Positions 19,557-35,218 of a stretch of DNA of 64,000 nucleotides are shown one piece after another; positions within the stretch are counted from its first letter, which is position 1, and each line of letters opens with the position of its first letter. Under the pieces are notes generated by a model. That model made no database searches. It was not told the origin of the DNA and worked only from the letters and a program-made list of their open reading frames with translations. Source of the DNA: Streptomyces rubrogriseus (GTDB taxonomy: Bacteria; Actinomycetota; Actinomycetes; Streptomycetales; Streptomycetaceae); NCBI RefSeq assembly GCF_027947575.1, contig NZ_CP116256.1:5022001-5086000 (forward strand), written 5' to 3'. The translations under genes were made by a program, and so were the position numbers.

Positions 19557-21562
19557 ATGCGGATGAGCGCGACCGTGGGGATCGGACGTATCCCGGTCCG
19601 GGACGTCCAGCCGGTGGTGGAGTACGGCAGGCGTCCGGCGAAGGCGGTGACGGGAGAGACGTTCGAGGTCACCGCCACCGTGTTCCGTGAGGGGCACGAC
19701 GCGGTGGCCGCCAACGTCGTGCTCAAGGACCCCGAGGGCCGGCCGGGCCCCTGGACGCCGATGCGGGAACTGGCCCCGGGCAGCGACCGCTGGGGCGCCG
19801 AGGTCACCCCGGACGCGCCCGGCAACTGGACGTACCGGGTGGAGGCGTGGAGCGACCCGGTCGCCACCTGGCGGCACGCCGCACGGATCAAGGTCCCGGC
19901 CGGCATCGACGCCGGCCTCGTGCTCGAGGAGGGGGCCGAGCTGTACCGGCGGGCCGCCGCGGGGGTGCCGAAGGACTCCGGGCGGGACGTGCTGCTGGCC
20001 GCCGCCACGGCCCTGCTCGACGACACGCTGCCCGTGGCCACCCGCCTGGCGGCGGCGTTGACGCCTCAGGTGGACGCGGTCCTGGCCCGCCACCCGCTGC
20101 GCGACCTGGTCACCTCCTCCGACCCCCTCCCCCTGCTCGTCGAGCGCGAACGCGCCCTGTACGGCGCCTGGTACGAGTTCTTCCCCCGCTCCGAAGGCAC
20201 CCCCGACACCCCCCACGGCACCTTCCGCACCGCCGCCCGCCGCCTGCCCGCCATCGCCGCCATGGGCTTCGACGTCGTCTACCTCCCCCCGATCCACCCC
20301 ATCGGCACCACCCACCGCAAAGGCCGCAACAACACCCTCTCCGCCACCCGTGACGACGTCGGCGTCCCCTGGGCCATCGGCTCCCCCGAAGGCGGCCACG
20401 ACACCGTCCACCCCGCCCTGGGCACCCTCGACGACTTCGACCACTTCGTGAGCGAAGCCACCCGCCTCGGCCTGGAAATCGCCCTGGACTTCGCCCTCCA
20501 GTGCTCCCCCGACCACCCCTGGGTCCACAAACACCCCGAGTGGTTCCACCACCGCCCCGACGGCACCATCGCCCACGCCGAGAACCCGCCCAAGAAATAC
20601 CAGGACATCTACCCCATCGCCTTCGACGCCGACCCCGACGGACTCACCACCGAAACCGTCCGCGTCCTGCGGCACTGGATGGACCACGGCGTCCGCATCT
20701 TCCGCGTCGACAACCCCCACACCAAACCCGTCGCCTTCTGGGAACGCGTCATCGCCGACATCAACACCACCGACCCCGACGTCATCTTCCTCGCCGAGGC
20801 CTTCACCCGCCCCGCCATGATGGCCACCCTCGCCCAGATCGGCTTCCAGCAGTCCTACACCTACTTCACCTGGCGCAACACCAAACAGGAACTCACCGAA
20901 TACCTGGAGGAACTGTCCGGCGAGGCGGCCTCCTACATGCGGCCCAACCTCTTCGCCAACACCCCCGACATCCTGCACGCCTACCTCCAGCACGGCGGCC
21001 GCCCCGCCTTCGAGGTCCGCGCCGTCCTCGCCGCCACCCTCTCCCCCACCTGGGGCATCTACAGCGGCTACGAACTCTGCGAGAACACCCCCCTGCGCGA
21101 GGGCAGCGAGGAATACCTCGACAGCGAGAAGTACCAGCTCACCCCCCGCGACTGGACCCGCGCCGCCCGCGAGGGCACCACCATCGCCCCCCTCGTCACC
21201 CGCCTCAACACCATCCGGCGCGAGCATCCCGCGCTGCACCGGCTCAGGAACCTCCGCTTCCATCACACCGACAACGACGCGCTCATCGCGTACAGCAAGC
21301 GCGCGGGCTCCGACGTCGTCCTGGTGGTCGCCAACCTCGATCCGCATCGCACCCAGGAGGCCACGATCTCGCTCGACATGCCGCAGCTCGGCCTGGACTG
21401 GCACGAGTCCGTGCCGGTCCACGACGAACTCACCGGCCGGACCTACCACTGGGGCCGGGCGAACTACGTGCGGCTCGAGCCCGGCCGGGCTCCCGCCCAC
21501 GTCTTCCACGTCAAGCGTCCGTCCGCCGCCGCCGCGCCGCAGAACGGAGGGTCAGGAGCCTC

Positions 21563-21566
<4 letters not shown>
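19557..21566 (+). CDS. glgE: Alpha-1,4-glucan:maltose-1-phosphate maltosyltransferase GlgE
   Basis: A 669-residue GH13 enzyme that extends linear alpha-1,4-glucan with maltosyl units from maltose-1-phosphate. An N-terminal beta-sandwich (1-200) is followed by the barrel. Catalytic residues seen are Asp385 ([10 protein letters not shown]), Glu414 (FLAEAFTRP) and Asp471 ([10 protein letters not shown]); all three sit nine positions before their S. coelicolor GlgE equivalents as I recall them. ATG 19557 has GGAGG upstream; ATG 19563 is an alternative. The stop overlaps treS by four bases. From about 20100 to 21200 the codon choice is strikingly C-ending (Pro almost always CCC), unlike both flanks. 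Confidence 0.97.
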
Positions 21567-23281
<1,715 letters not shown>

Positions 23282-23309
23282 GCGTGGGCCGAGGAAAGGA
23301 CGCGTCACC

Positions 23310-24671
23310 ATGCCGAAGACCGCACCCCTGCGCCCCAGACGCAGGCAGCTCGCCGAGCCGATGGCGTCGCTCGGCGAGTTGCTGCGCCAGTGGCTGCCGC
23401 GCCAGCGCTGGTTCGCGGGCAAGGACCGGCCCGTGGCCGAGCTGGGTCTGCTGTCGATGACCGAGCTGTTCCCGGGCTGTCTGCACCTCCTGGTGCACAC
23501 CGGACAGGGCTCCGTTCCCTCCCCGGGCGGCGCTGCACCGGCCGGGGACTGCTACCAGCTGCTCCTCGGTGTGCGCGAACAGCCCGCGCCGCGGCTGGGC
23601 CGGGCCGTCATCGGACAGGTGCAGGAGGGGCCGCTGGCCGGGCGGACGGTCTACGACGCGCTGCACGACCCCCGGACCGCCCAACTGCTCCTGGAACGGC
23701 TCCGGCACCCGGGTAAGGCGGGCCCCCTGCGCTTCGAGGCCGACCCCGCGCGGCCGGTACCCGGCCATCTCGCGCCGCGGCTGCTGGACGCCGAGCAGTC
23801 CAACTCCTCGCTGATCTACGGCGACGAGTTCATCCTGAAGCTGTTCCGCCGCATCCAGCCCGGCGTCAACCCCGACCTGGAGGTGCCGGACGCGCTGGCC
23901 CGGCAGGGCTGCGGCCGGGTACCGGCGCCGGTGGCCTGGATGCGCACGACCTACCCGTACGGGGCGACGCTCGGCGTGCTCCAGCCGTTCCTGCACGGTG
24001 CCTCCGACGGCTGGACCCTGGCTCTCGACGCGCTCGCCGCGGGGGACGAGTTCACCGTGCAGGCGCACGAACTGGGGCAGGCGATGGGCGACGTGCACCT
24101 CGCCCTGGCCTCCGCCTTCCCGGTCGGCGCGCCCGGCGAGAACGGCCGCACGGCGGCGGCGATGACCGAGCGGCTGACCGCGGCGGCGCACTGCGTACCG
24201 GCGCTGCAGCCCTTCGTCCCGGGTCTGCGGGCGGCCTTCGCGGCGCTGTCGACCTGCGACTGGGGGCCGCCCGCCCAGCGCATCCACGGCGACCTGCACC
24301 TCGGTCAGGTGCTGCGGGCCGGCCGCGACTGGTTCGTCATCGACTTCGAGGGCGAGCCCTCGCGCCCGCTGGCCGAGCGGCGCAGCGCGCACTCCCCCGT
24401 CCGCGACATCGCGGGGATGCTGCGGTCCTTCGACTACGCCGCCCGGCAGCGCCGGCCGTGGCGCCCGGAGTGGGCGCGCCGCTGCCGGGAGGCGTTCTGC
24501 GCGGGCTACGCCGCCCGCGCCGGGTGGGACCCCCGTAAGAAGCACGGCCTGCTGCGCGCCTACGAGACCGACCGTGCCGTGTATGAGGTGCTGTACGAGG
24601 CCCGGCACCGCCCCGACTGGCTTCCCGTACCCATGGCGGCGATCGAACGACTCGCCGTGAGAGGAGACTGA
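23310..24671 (+). CDS. pep2: Maltokinase (Pep2/Mak type)
   Basis: A 453-residue ATP-dependent kinase that makes maltose-1-phosphate, the donor of GlgE. The opening LRQWLPRQRWFAGKDRPV is the signature N-terminal cap of maltokinases. The kinase core has RIHGDLHLGQVL with catalytic Asp328 and VIDFEGEPSRPL with metal-binding Asp345. ATG 23310 follows AGGAAAGGA. Three bases separate its stop from glgB, indicating co-transcription and probable coupling. Confidence 0.95.
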   Translation: MPKTAPLRPRRRQLAEPMASLGELLRQWLPRQRWFAGKDRPVAELGLLSMTELFPGCLHLLVHTGQGSVPSPGGAAPAGDCYQLLLGVREQPAPRLGRAVIGQVQEGPLAGRTVYDALHDPRTAQLLLERLRHPGKAGPLRFEADPARPVPGHLAPRLLDAEQSNSSLIYGDEFILKLFRRIQPGVNPDLEVPDALARQGCGRVPAPVAWMRTTYPYGATLGVLQPFLHGASDGWTLALDALAAGDEFTVQAHELGQAMGDVHLALASAFPVGAPGENGRTAAAMTERLTAAAHCVPALQPFVPGLRAAFAALSTCDWGPPAQRIHGDLHLGQVLRAGRDWFVIDFEGEPSRPLAERRSAHSPVRDIAGMLRSFDYAARQRRPWRPEWARRCREAFCAGYAARAGWDPRKKHGLLRAYETDRAVYEVLYEARHRPDWLPVPMAAIERLAVRGD

Positions 24672-24674
24672 CCC

Positions 24675-26900
24675 GTGGCCCTCCGCGACACCTCGATCCC
24701 CGAGCCGTCCGGTCCCGTCGCGCCCGCACCCGGTGCGTGCGCGACCGCGCCGCCGCTGGACCCCACCGACCGGGGGCGCCTGCTGGCGGGCGCCCACCAC
24801 GACCCGCACGCCCTGCTGGGCGCCCACCCGGTGCCCGGCGGCATCGCCTTCCGGGCGCTGCGCCCCTTCGCCCGCGAGGTGAGCGTGGTCGTGGACGGCG
24901 AGCGCCACGCCCTGGCGTCGGAGGAGGACGGCCTGTTCTCCGGTGTGCTGCCGCTCGCCGGGATCCCGGCGTACACGCTGGTGGTGGCCTACGAGCAGGG
25001 CGAGGCGCAGGAGACGCACGACCCGTACCGCTTCCTGCCCGCCCTCGGCGAGCTGGACCTGCACCTGATCGGTGAGGGCCGGCACGAGCAGCTGTGGCAG
25101 GCGCTCGGCGCGGAGCCGATGACGCACGAGGGCGTCGCCGGCACCCGGTTCACGGTGTGGGCGCCGAACGCCCAGGGGGTGCGGGTCGCCACCGACTTCA
25201 CGCACTGGGACGGCACCGCGTTCCCGATGCGTTCGCTTGGTTCGTCCGGGGTGTGGGAGCTGTTCCTGCCGGGCGTCGGCGAGGGCACCCGGTACAAGTT
25301 CGAGATCCACTCGCGGTACGGGCACCGGTTCCTGAAGGCCGACCCGATGGCCCGCGCGGCCGAGGAGCCGCCGAACACCGCGTCCGTGGTGACCGCCTCG
25401 CGCTACGAGTGGGGCGACGCCCAGTGGATGCGGACCCGCGCCGACACGCCCGTGCACGAGGCGCCGTTCTCGGTGTACGAGGTGCACCTGCCGTCCTGGC
25501 GGCCGGGCCTGACCTACCGCGAGCTGGCCGAGGAGCTGCCCGCCTACGTCAAGGACCTGGGCTTCACCCACGTCGAGCTGATGCCGGTCGCCGAGCACCC
25601 CTACGGGCCGTCCTGGGGCTACCAGGTCACCGGTTTCTATGCGCCGACCGCGCGCCTCGGCTCGCCGGACGACTTCCGCTTCCTGGTCGACGCGCTGCAC
25701 CGGGCAGGCATCGGCGTGATCATGGACTGGGTGCCGGCGCACTTCCCGAAGGACGACTGGGCACTGGGCCGCTTCGACGGCGACCCGCTGTACGAGCCCG
25801 GGGACTCCCGGCGCGCGGAGCACCCGGACTGGGGTACGTACACCTTCGACTTCGCGCGGACCGAGGTGCGCAACTTCCTCGTGGCGAACGCCGTGTACTG
25901 GTGCGAGGAGTTCCACATCGACGGGCTGCGGGTGGACGCGGTCGCCTCGATGCTCTACCTGGACTACTCGCGCGACTCCGGCCAGTGGGAACCCAACCAG
26001 TACGGCGGCCGGGAGGACCTGGCGGCGATGGCCTTCCTCCAGGAGATGAACGCGACCGTCTACCGGCGCTGCCCCGGCGTGGTGACCATCGCCGAGGAGT
26101 CGACCGCGTGGGGCGGGGTGACCCGGCCCACCGACACCGGCGGGCTCGGCTTCGGCCTGAAGTGGAACATGGGCTGGATGCACGACTCGCTGGAGTACGT
26201 CGCCCACGAGCCGGTGCACCGCAAGTACCACCACCACGAGATGACCTTCTCGATGGTGTACGCGTACAGCGAGAACTACGTGCTGCCGATCTCCCACGAC
26301 GAGGTGGTGCACGGCAAGCAGGCGCTGGTGTCGAAGATGCCCGGCGACTGGTGGCAGCGGCGGGCGAACGTGCGCGCCTACCTGGGCTTCATGTGGGCAC
26401 ACCCGGGCAAGCAACTGCTGTTCATGGGCCAGGAGTTCGCGCAGGGCGCCGAGTGGTCGGAGAAGCAGGGGCCCGAGTGGTGGCTCCTGGACGAGGGGTA
26501 CCACTCGGCGGGCGACCACCGCGGGGTGCAGGACCTGGTCCGCGAGCTCAACACGCGCTACGCGCGCACTCCGGCCCTGTGGCAGCGCGACACCGACCCG
26601 GCCGGCTTCCGGTGGGTCTCGGTGGACGCGGCCGAGGACAACGTCTTCGCGTTCCTGCGGTACGGCACGGACGGCACTCCGCTGCTGGCGGTGTCGAACT
26701 TCTCGCCGGTCGTCCGGCACGAGTACGGGCTCGCCGTCGGCGACGAGGCCGTCGCCTGGCAGGAGGTGCTCAACACCGACGCCGAGGAGTACGGCGGCAG
26801 CGGCGTGAGCAACGCGGACCCGGTGAAGCCGGAGGACGGGAGCATCCGGATCACCCTGCCCCCGCTGGCGACGGTGTGGCTGATGCCGTACGCCCTGTGA
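24675..26900 (+). CDS. glgB: 1,4-alpha-glucan branching enzyme GlgB
   Basis: A 741-residue branching enzyme. Domain order: an N1 module (about 30-130, [18 protein letters not shown]), CBM48 (about 150-260, [20 protein letters not shown]), the barrel with Asp421 ([11 protein letters not shown]), Glu474 (TIAEESTAW) and Asp542 (SHDEVVHGK), and a C-terminal beta domain. It introduces alpha-1,6 branches in the GlgE product. The start is GTG 24675. It is the last gene of the glgE-treS-kinase-glgB run. A weak imperfect hairpin follows at about 26909-26948. Confidence 0.97.
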   Translation: MALRDTSIPEPSGPVAPAPGACATAPPLDPTDRGRLLAGAHHDPHALLGAHPVPGGIAFRALRPFAREVSVVVDGERHALASEEDGLFSGVLPLAGIPAYTLVVAYEQGEAQETHDPYRFLPALGELDLHLIGEGRHEQLWQALGAEPMTHEGVAGTRFTVWAPNAQGVRVATDFTHWDGTAFPMRSLGSSGVWELFLPGVGEGTRYKFEIHSRYGHRFLKADPMARAAEEPPNTASVVTASRYEWGDAQWMRTRADTPVHEAPFSVYEVHLPSWRPGLTYRELAEELPAYVKDLGFTHVELMPVAEHPYGPSWGYQVTGFYAPTARLGSPDDFRFLVDALHRAGIGVIMDWVPAHFPKDDWALGRFDGDPLYEPGDSRRAEHPDWGTYTFDFARTEVRNFLVANAVYWCEEFHIDGLRVDAVASMLYLDYSRDSGQWEPNQYGGREDLAAMAFLQEMNATVYRRCPGVVTIAEESTAWGGVTRPTDTGGLGFGLKWNMGWMHDSLEYVAHEPVHRKYHHHEMTFSMVYAYSENYVLPISHDEVVHGKQALVSKMPGDWWQRRANVRAYLGFMWAHPGKQLLFMGQEFAQGAEWSEKQGPEWWLLDEGYHSAGDHRGVQDLVRELNTRYARTPALWQRDTDPAGFRWVSVDAAEDNVFAFLRYGTDGTPLLAVSNFSPVVRHEYGLAVGDEAVAWQEVLNTDAEEYGGSGVSNADPVKPEDGSIRITLPPLATVWLMPYAL

Positions 26901-26972
26901 GCCCGCCAGGTGTCCGACCGGCTGTCCGGGGCAGTCGGTCGGTGACACCGGCCCACAGAGAGGCGGCATCAC

Positions 26973-28064
26973 GTGCGCACCGTCGGAGTGGAGGAGGAGC
27001 TCCTCCTGGTCGATCCCGCGACCGGTGAGCCGCGGGCGCTGTCCGCCGCCGTACTCGCCCGGGCCTTCCTCGACGACTCGGAGCAGGACGTCTTCGAGAA
27101 GGAGCTGCACGAGCAGATGCTCGAGTTCGCCACGCATCCGCAGGCGGACATGGAGCGGCTGCACGCCGAGATCGTCCGCTGCCGCGGGGAGGCCGGGCGG
27201 CATGCCGGCGGGATCGGGTGTGCCGTCGCCGCGCTCGCCACCTCACCGCTGCCGGTGACGCCCTCCATCGGCGTGAACCGGCGCTACGAGTGGATGGCCG
27301 AGCAGTACGGCGTCGTGGTCCACGAGCAGCTGGTCCTGGGGTGTCATGTGCACGTCTCGGTCGACTCCGACGAGGAGGGCGTCGCGGTGATCGACCGGGT
27401 GCGGCCCTGGCTGCCGGTGCTGACCGCGCTGAGTGCGAACTCGCCGTTCTGGCAGGGCCGGGACTCCTCGTACAGCAGCTACCGCAGCCGGGTCTGGCAG
27501 CGCTGGCCGTCGGCCGGTCCCACGGAGCTGTTCGGCTCGGCGGAGAGCTACCACCGCAGGGTCGCGGACATGCTCGCCACCGGGACGATGCTGGACGACG
27601 GGATGGTCTACTTCGACGTCCGGCTCTCCCAGCGGTATCCGACGGTCGAGTTCCGGGTCGCCGACGTCTGCCTGGACGCCTCCACCGCGGTCGTCCTGGC
27701 CGCGCTCGCCCGCGCGCTGGTCGACACGGCGGCGCGGGGGTGGCGCGCGGGCGCGGAACCGGCCGAGCACAGTGTGAGCCTGCTCCGCCTCGCGGCCTGG
27801 CGGGCCGCCCGGTCCGGGCTGACGAGTGAGCTGCTCCACCCGGCGACGATGCGGCGGATGCCGGCCGAGACGGTCGTACGGGACCTGCTGGAGCATGCCG
27901 GGGAGGCCCTCGCGGCCGCGGGCGACCTGGAACGGGTGCGCGAGGGTGTCGAGGAGTTGCTGCGGCACGGCAACGGCGCCCGGGTCCAGCGCGAGCTGCT
28001 GGCCCGCACCGGCAGCCTGCGGGAGGTCGTCGCCGCGTGCGTGCGCCGCACTCAGGCGGCCTGA
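26973..28064 (+). CDS. YbdK-type carboxylate-amine ligase (GCS2 family)
   Basis: A 363-residue protein of the glutamate-cysteine ligase type 2 fold: start RTVGVEEELLLVDPATGEP, then EKELHEQMLEF, HVHVSVDSDEEG, SANSPFWQGRDSSYSSYRS and FDVRLSQRYPTVEFRVADV. YbdK of E. coli shows weak glutamate-cysteine ligase activity; mycothiol-using actinomycetes have several paralogues of unknown substrate. The start is GTG 26973 behind AGAGAGGCGG. It is 72 bases after glgB and may be separate. Confidence 0.9.
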   Translation: MRTVGVEEELLLVDPATGEPRALSAAVLARAFLDDSEQDVFEKELHEQMLEFATHPQADMERLHAEIVRCRGEAGRHAGGIGCAVAALATSPLPVTPSIGVNRRYEWMAEQYGVVVHEQLVLGCHVHVSVDSDEEGVAVIDRVRPWLPVLTALSANSPFWQGRDSSYSSYRSRVWQRWPSAGPTELFGSAESYHRRVADMLATGTMLDDGMVYFDVRLSQRYPTVEFRVADVCLDASTAVVLAALARALVDTAARGWRAGAEPAEHSVSLLRLAAWRAARSGLTSELLHPATMRRMPAETVVRDLLEHAGEALAAAGDLERVREGVEELLRHGNGARVQRELLARTGSLREVVAACVRRTQAA

Positions 28065-28089
28065 ACCCGTCCTCAGGGGGTTCGAGACA

Positions 28090-28326
28090 TCAGTAGATCA
28101 GGGCGAGGGCGTAGCCCAGCAGGCCCACCGCGAAGACCACCACGACCGCGAGGATCAGGGCCATCGGCCCCTTGGCCCAGCCCTTGGCCGGATTGCTGAG
28201 CAGGTCCTGCGGGCCTGCCTCGGGCATGCTGCTCTCCGCCGGCGGCGTCTCCCCGGGCGGCACGCCGCCGCCCGGCTCCAGGCCGGTGCTGAGTCGGGGT
28301 TCGGGATCCGGATTCACATAGCTCAT
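28090..28326 (-). CDS. Small single-pass membrane protein (DUF6480-like)
   Basis: A 78-residue protein. The N-terminal 50 residues are Pro/Gly/Glu-rich (starting MSYVNPDPEPRLSTGLEPGG), then NPAKGWAKGP and one membrane helix (MALILAVVVVFAVGLLGYAL). The layout of a short proline-rich tail and a C-terminal helix matches Streptomyces DUF6480 proteins of unknown role. It converges with the YbdK-type gene and is divergent from the acyl-CoA synthetase. Confidence 0.75.
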   Translation of the reverse strand: MSYVNPDPEPRLSTGLEPGGGVPPGETPPAESSMPEAGPQDLLSNPAKGWAKGPMALILAVVVVFAVGLLGYALALIY

Positions 28327-28480
28327 GGCCCCCGAGTCCCCCGATCGGGCCGAGATCACCGGGTGGGAACACTTCTGCCGTCCGGGTCCCCCGCCGCCTG
28401 CGGCTGGGCTAGCCTCCGAGCACCGTCGACCACGGTGTTCGTCGGCGACGTCACCGTCCGTACACGTCAGGAGCCGGCGC

Positions 28481-30388
28481 ATGCACGACCCCGCACTCGC
28501 TCCCCGGACCGTCCCGCCGCTGACCGGCTCCCTCGCCGACAGCCTCTTCGAGACGGCCGCCCGCACGCCGACCCTGCCGATGCTCGCCCGGCGCCGCGGC
28601 CCCGGCTCCACGGCGTGGGACGAGGTGACCGCGGTGGAGTTCCGCGACGAGGTGGTCGACCTGGCCAAGGGCCTGATCGCGAGCGGGATCACGCCGGGCG
28701 ACCGGGTGGCGATCCTGGCCCGCACCCGGTACGAGTGGACGGTCTTCAGCTACGCCCTGTGGACGGTGGGCGCCGAGGTGGTGCCGATCTACCCGACCTC
28801 CTCGCGCGACCAGGTCGAGTGGATCCTGCGGGACGCGGGCTGCGTGGGCGTGCTGGTCGAGGACGAGCAGAACGTGATGACCGTCGGCTCGGTGTGCGCG
28901 TCGCTGCCCGCGCTGCGCCACGTCTGGCAGCTGGACGCGGGCGCGCTGGACACGCTGGTGGCGCGCGGCGCGTTCCTCCCGTCCGCCACGGTCGACTCCA
29001 TGCGCCGCATCGTGCTGCCGGAGGCCACGGCCGTGGTGGCCTACACCTCGGGCACCTCAGGCCGCGCGCTGGGCTGTGCGCTGAGCCACCGCGGCCTGGC
29101 CGCCCCGTGCGACACCCTGCTCGCCGGCTGGGGTCACACGGCCGCGCCGCCGGGAGAGCAGGGCGCGGTCCTCGCCTACCTGCCCTTCTCGCACGTGTAC
29201 GGGCTGATGATCCAGAACCTCTGCGTCCGCGGCGGGTTCCTGATGGCCCACGAGCCGGCGCTGACCGGGGAGGCGCTCTCCTCGGCCCTGCGCTCCTTCC
29301 GGCCGACGTATCTGTACGCCGTCCCGTCGGTCCTGGAGAAGATCTACAAGAATTTCCTGCGCACGGCCCAGCAGGCGGGACACGGTGCCCTGTTCGAGCG
29401 GGCCGCGGCCACGGCGCGCGACTACGCCACGGCGCTGGAGCGCCGGCGCCTGGGCCGGGGAACCGGGCCCGGATTCGACCTGCGCCTCCAGCACGCCCTG
29501 TACGAGCGGACGGTGTACCGGCGGCTGCGCACCGAGCTGGGCGGCCGGGTGACCCGGGCCACGTCGGGCGGTTCGCCGCTCAGCCGCGAGCTCGCCCTCT
29601 TCTACGAGGGCATCGGCGTCCACGTGCACGACGGCTACGGGCTGACGGAGACCAGCGGCGGGCTGACGATGCAGCCACTGGGCCGGGAGAAGTCGGGCAC
29701 CGTCGGGCAGCCGCTGCCCGGCACGGAGATCCGGGTGGCCGACGACGGGGAGATCCTGGTACGCGGGCCGTCGCTGTTCCAGGGGTACGTCGGCGACGGG
29801 ACCGCCACCCGCGAGGTGCTGCGCGGCGGCTGGCTGGCCACCGGCGACCTCGGGCACCTGGACGACGAGAACTACCTGGCGATCACCGGCCGCAAGAAGG
29901 ACGTGATCATCACCAGCGGCGGCAAGAGCGTGGCCCCGGCCGCCCTGGAGCAGCGGCTGCGGATGCACCCGCTGGTCCACCAGGCGGTGCTGGTCGGCGA
30001 CAACCGGCCCTGCGTCGGTGCGCTGATCACGCTCGACCCGGAGTTCCTGACGCACTGGCGGGCGTCCCTGGCCCTGCCCGGCGACACTCCGGCCCGGGAG
30101 GCCCGGGAGGAGAACGCGCTGCGGGAGGAGGTCGCGCGGGCGGTGGCCGCGGCCAACAGCGCGGTGTCGCGTTCGGAGTCCATCCGGGTCTTCCGGGTCC
30201 TTCCCCAGCCCTTCGACGTGGCGGGCGGGCTGCTCACCCCGTCGATGAAGCTCCGGCGGGACGAGATCGTACGGACCTACTCCCTGGAGATCGACGCCAT
30301 GTACGAGGCGCGGTCCCACCGCCGGCCGACGCCGCCGCCCCAGGAGCCGGCCGGCTGGGAGGACGCGGACAACGTGTTCCTCCGCTGA
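28481..30388 (+). CDS. Long-chain acyl-CoA synthetase (AMP-binding, FadD15-like) with altered P-loop
   Basis: A 635-residue adenylating enzyme that activates fatty acids to acyl-CoA. Seen: VAYTSGTSGRALGCALSH (A3), YGLTETSGGLTMQP (A5), WLATGDLGHLDDENYLAITGRKKDVI (A7/A8) and the A10 Lys in TPSMKLRRDEI. In A3 the usual G-T-T/S-G-x-P-K-G is SGTSGRALG: the conserved Pro-Lys pair is replaced by Ala-Leu, which may reduce activity or alter pyrophosphate handling. ATG 28481 follows CAGGAG. A TAGCCT -10-like sequence sits at 28410. Confidence 0.93.
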   Translation: MHDPALAPRTVPPLTGSLADSLFETAARTPTLPMLARRRGPGSTAWDEVTAVEFRDEVVDLAKGLIASGITPGDRVAILARTRYEWTVFSYALWTVGAEVVPIYPTSSRDQVEWILRDAGCVGVLVEDEQNVMTVGSVCASLPALRHVWQLDAGALDTLVARGAFLPSATVDSMRRIVLPEATAVVAYTSGTSGRALGCALSHRGLAAPCDTLLAGWGHTAAPPGEQGAVLAYLPFSHVYGLMIQNLCVRGGFLMAHEPALTGEALSSALRSFRPTYLYAVPSVLEKIYKNFLRTAQQAGHGALFERAAATARDYATALERRRLGRGTGPGFDLRLQHALYERTVYRRLRTELGGRVTRATSGGSPLSRELALFYEGIGVHVHDGYGLTETSGGLTMQPLGREKSGTVGQPLPGTEIRVADDGEILVRGPSLFQGYVGDGTATREVLRGGWLATGDLGHLDDENYLAITGRKKDVIITSGGKSVAPAALEQRLRMHPLVHQAVLVGDNRPCVGALITLDPEFLTHWRASLALPGDTPAREAREENALREEVARAVAAANSAVSRSESIRVFRVLPQPFDVAGGLLTPSMKLRRDEIVRTYSLEIDAMYEARSHRRPTPPPQEPAGWEDADNVFLR

Positions 30389-30518
30389 ACCGGCGCCCGG
30401 CCCGTCCCCGGCCCGGCACACCGGCGCGACTAGGTTCGGCCCGCACGGGAACTTACAGACGAAGGGGATGCGAAGGAGAAGGAACGACGCCCGGCCCGTG
30501 CCGGGCCGGGAAGGCGCA

Positions 30519-30953
30519 ATGGCAGCCGAGTCGCGTTGGGACAGGACACTGGCTTCCGAGGAGATCACGAACCGCACCGCCAGCTTCACCGGGGAGTTGC
30601 ACAATGTGACCGGTGCGCGGCTGGTCGCGGAGGAGTTCCTCCACGACCTCGCCCGTGCGGCGCCGCCCGCGGCGCCCGAGCACTGGGACGACATCCTCCT
30701 CGTCGTCACGGAGCTGGCGGCCAACGCCGTGCAGTACGCTCCGGGGCCGTTCCAACTGCGGCTGCGGCGGACCTTCGACGGCGTCCACGTGGTGATGCAC
30801 GACACCAACACGACGGAGCCCGCGCCGCGCCCCTTCCATCCGAGCAAGGGCGGCGGCGGCATCGGCTGGCACCTGATCCACACCCTGTCCGACCAGGTGA
30901 GCGTCGTCACCGGGGAACGGGGCAAGGACATCCACGTCTTCCTGCCCTGGTGA
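30519..30953 (+). CDS. RsbW-like anti-sigma HATPase
   Basis: A 144-residue single-domain ATP-binding protein. The N-box is seen as VVTELAANAVQYAPG, the G1 Asp as VVMHDTN and the glycine-rich lid as GGGGIGWHLIHTL. Such proteins phosphorylate STAS partners or bind sigma factors. ATG 30519 follows GGAAGG; an ATG at 30468 is also in frame but its purine run is too close. It lies upstream of the poly-HAMP kinase and may be the output of this signalling block. Confidence 0.88.
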   Translation: MAAESRWDRTLASEEITNRTASFTGELHNVTGARLVAEEFLHDLARAAPPAAPEHWDDILLVVTELAANAVQYAPGPFQLRLRRTFDGVHVVMHDTNTTEPAPRPFHPSKGGGGIGWHLIHTLSDQVSVVTGERGKDIHVFLPW

Positions 30954-31057
30954 CGGACGGCCGCCGGGGCACCACCCGTCGTCGTCGTGGACGGCGATCC
31001 GTACGGGCCGGGCGTGACCCGTACGGGGGTAGGCGTTCGGCCGGGTGACACATCGCT

Positions 31058-31086
31058 TTGTCCGCGCCGGGGACCTGGGTTAGCCT
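31058..31086 (+). promoter_or_regulatory. HrdB-type promoter before the poly-HAMP kinase
   Basis: TTGTCC (31058-31063), 17 bases, TAGCCT (31081-31086). It fits the principal sigma factor consensus TTGACN-N17-TANNNT with one or two changes. Transcription would begin near 31093, about 130 bases before the kinase start. Confidence 0.6.
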
Positions 31087-31222
31087 CTGGCGTATTTTTC
31101 TCCTGGGGGCGAATCCGTGAACTGCGAGAACGCGGGCACGGGAGGCCGGGCCGCCCGAACGGTCCGGCAGGGGGTGGTGGGTCCTCGCCGCGAGGACCCC
31201 GGGGAGCGGAACGAGGGTGCGC

Positions 31223-35214
<3,992 letters not shown>

Positions 35215-35218
<4 letters not shown>

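Noticed and set aside
26909..26948. Hairpin between glgB and the YbdK-type gene
   Set aside because: The inverted repeat (TGTC-C-GACCG ... CGGTC-GG-TGACA) is interrupted and has no T-run; not strong enough to list as a terminator.
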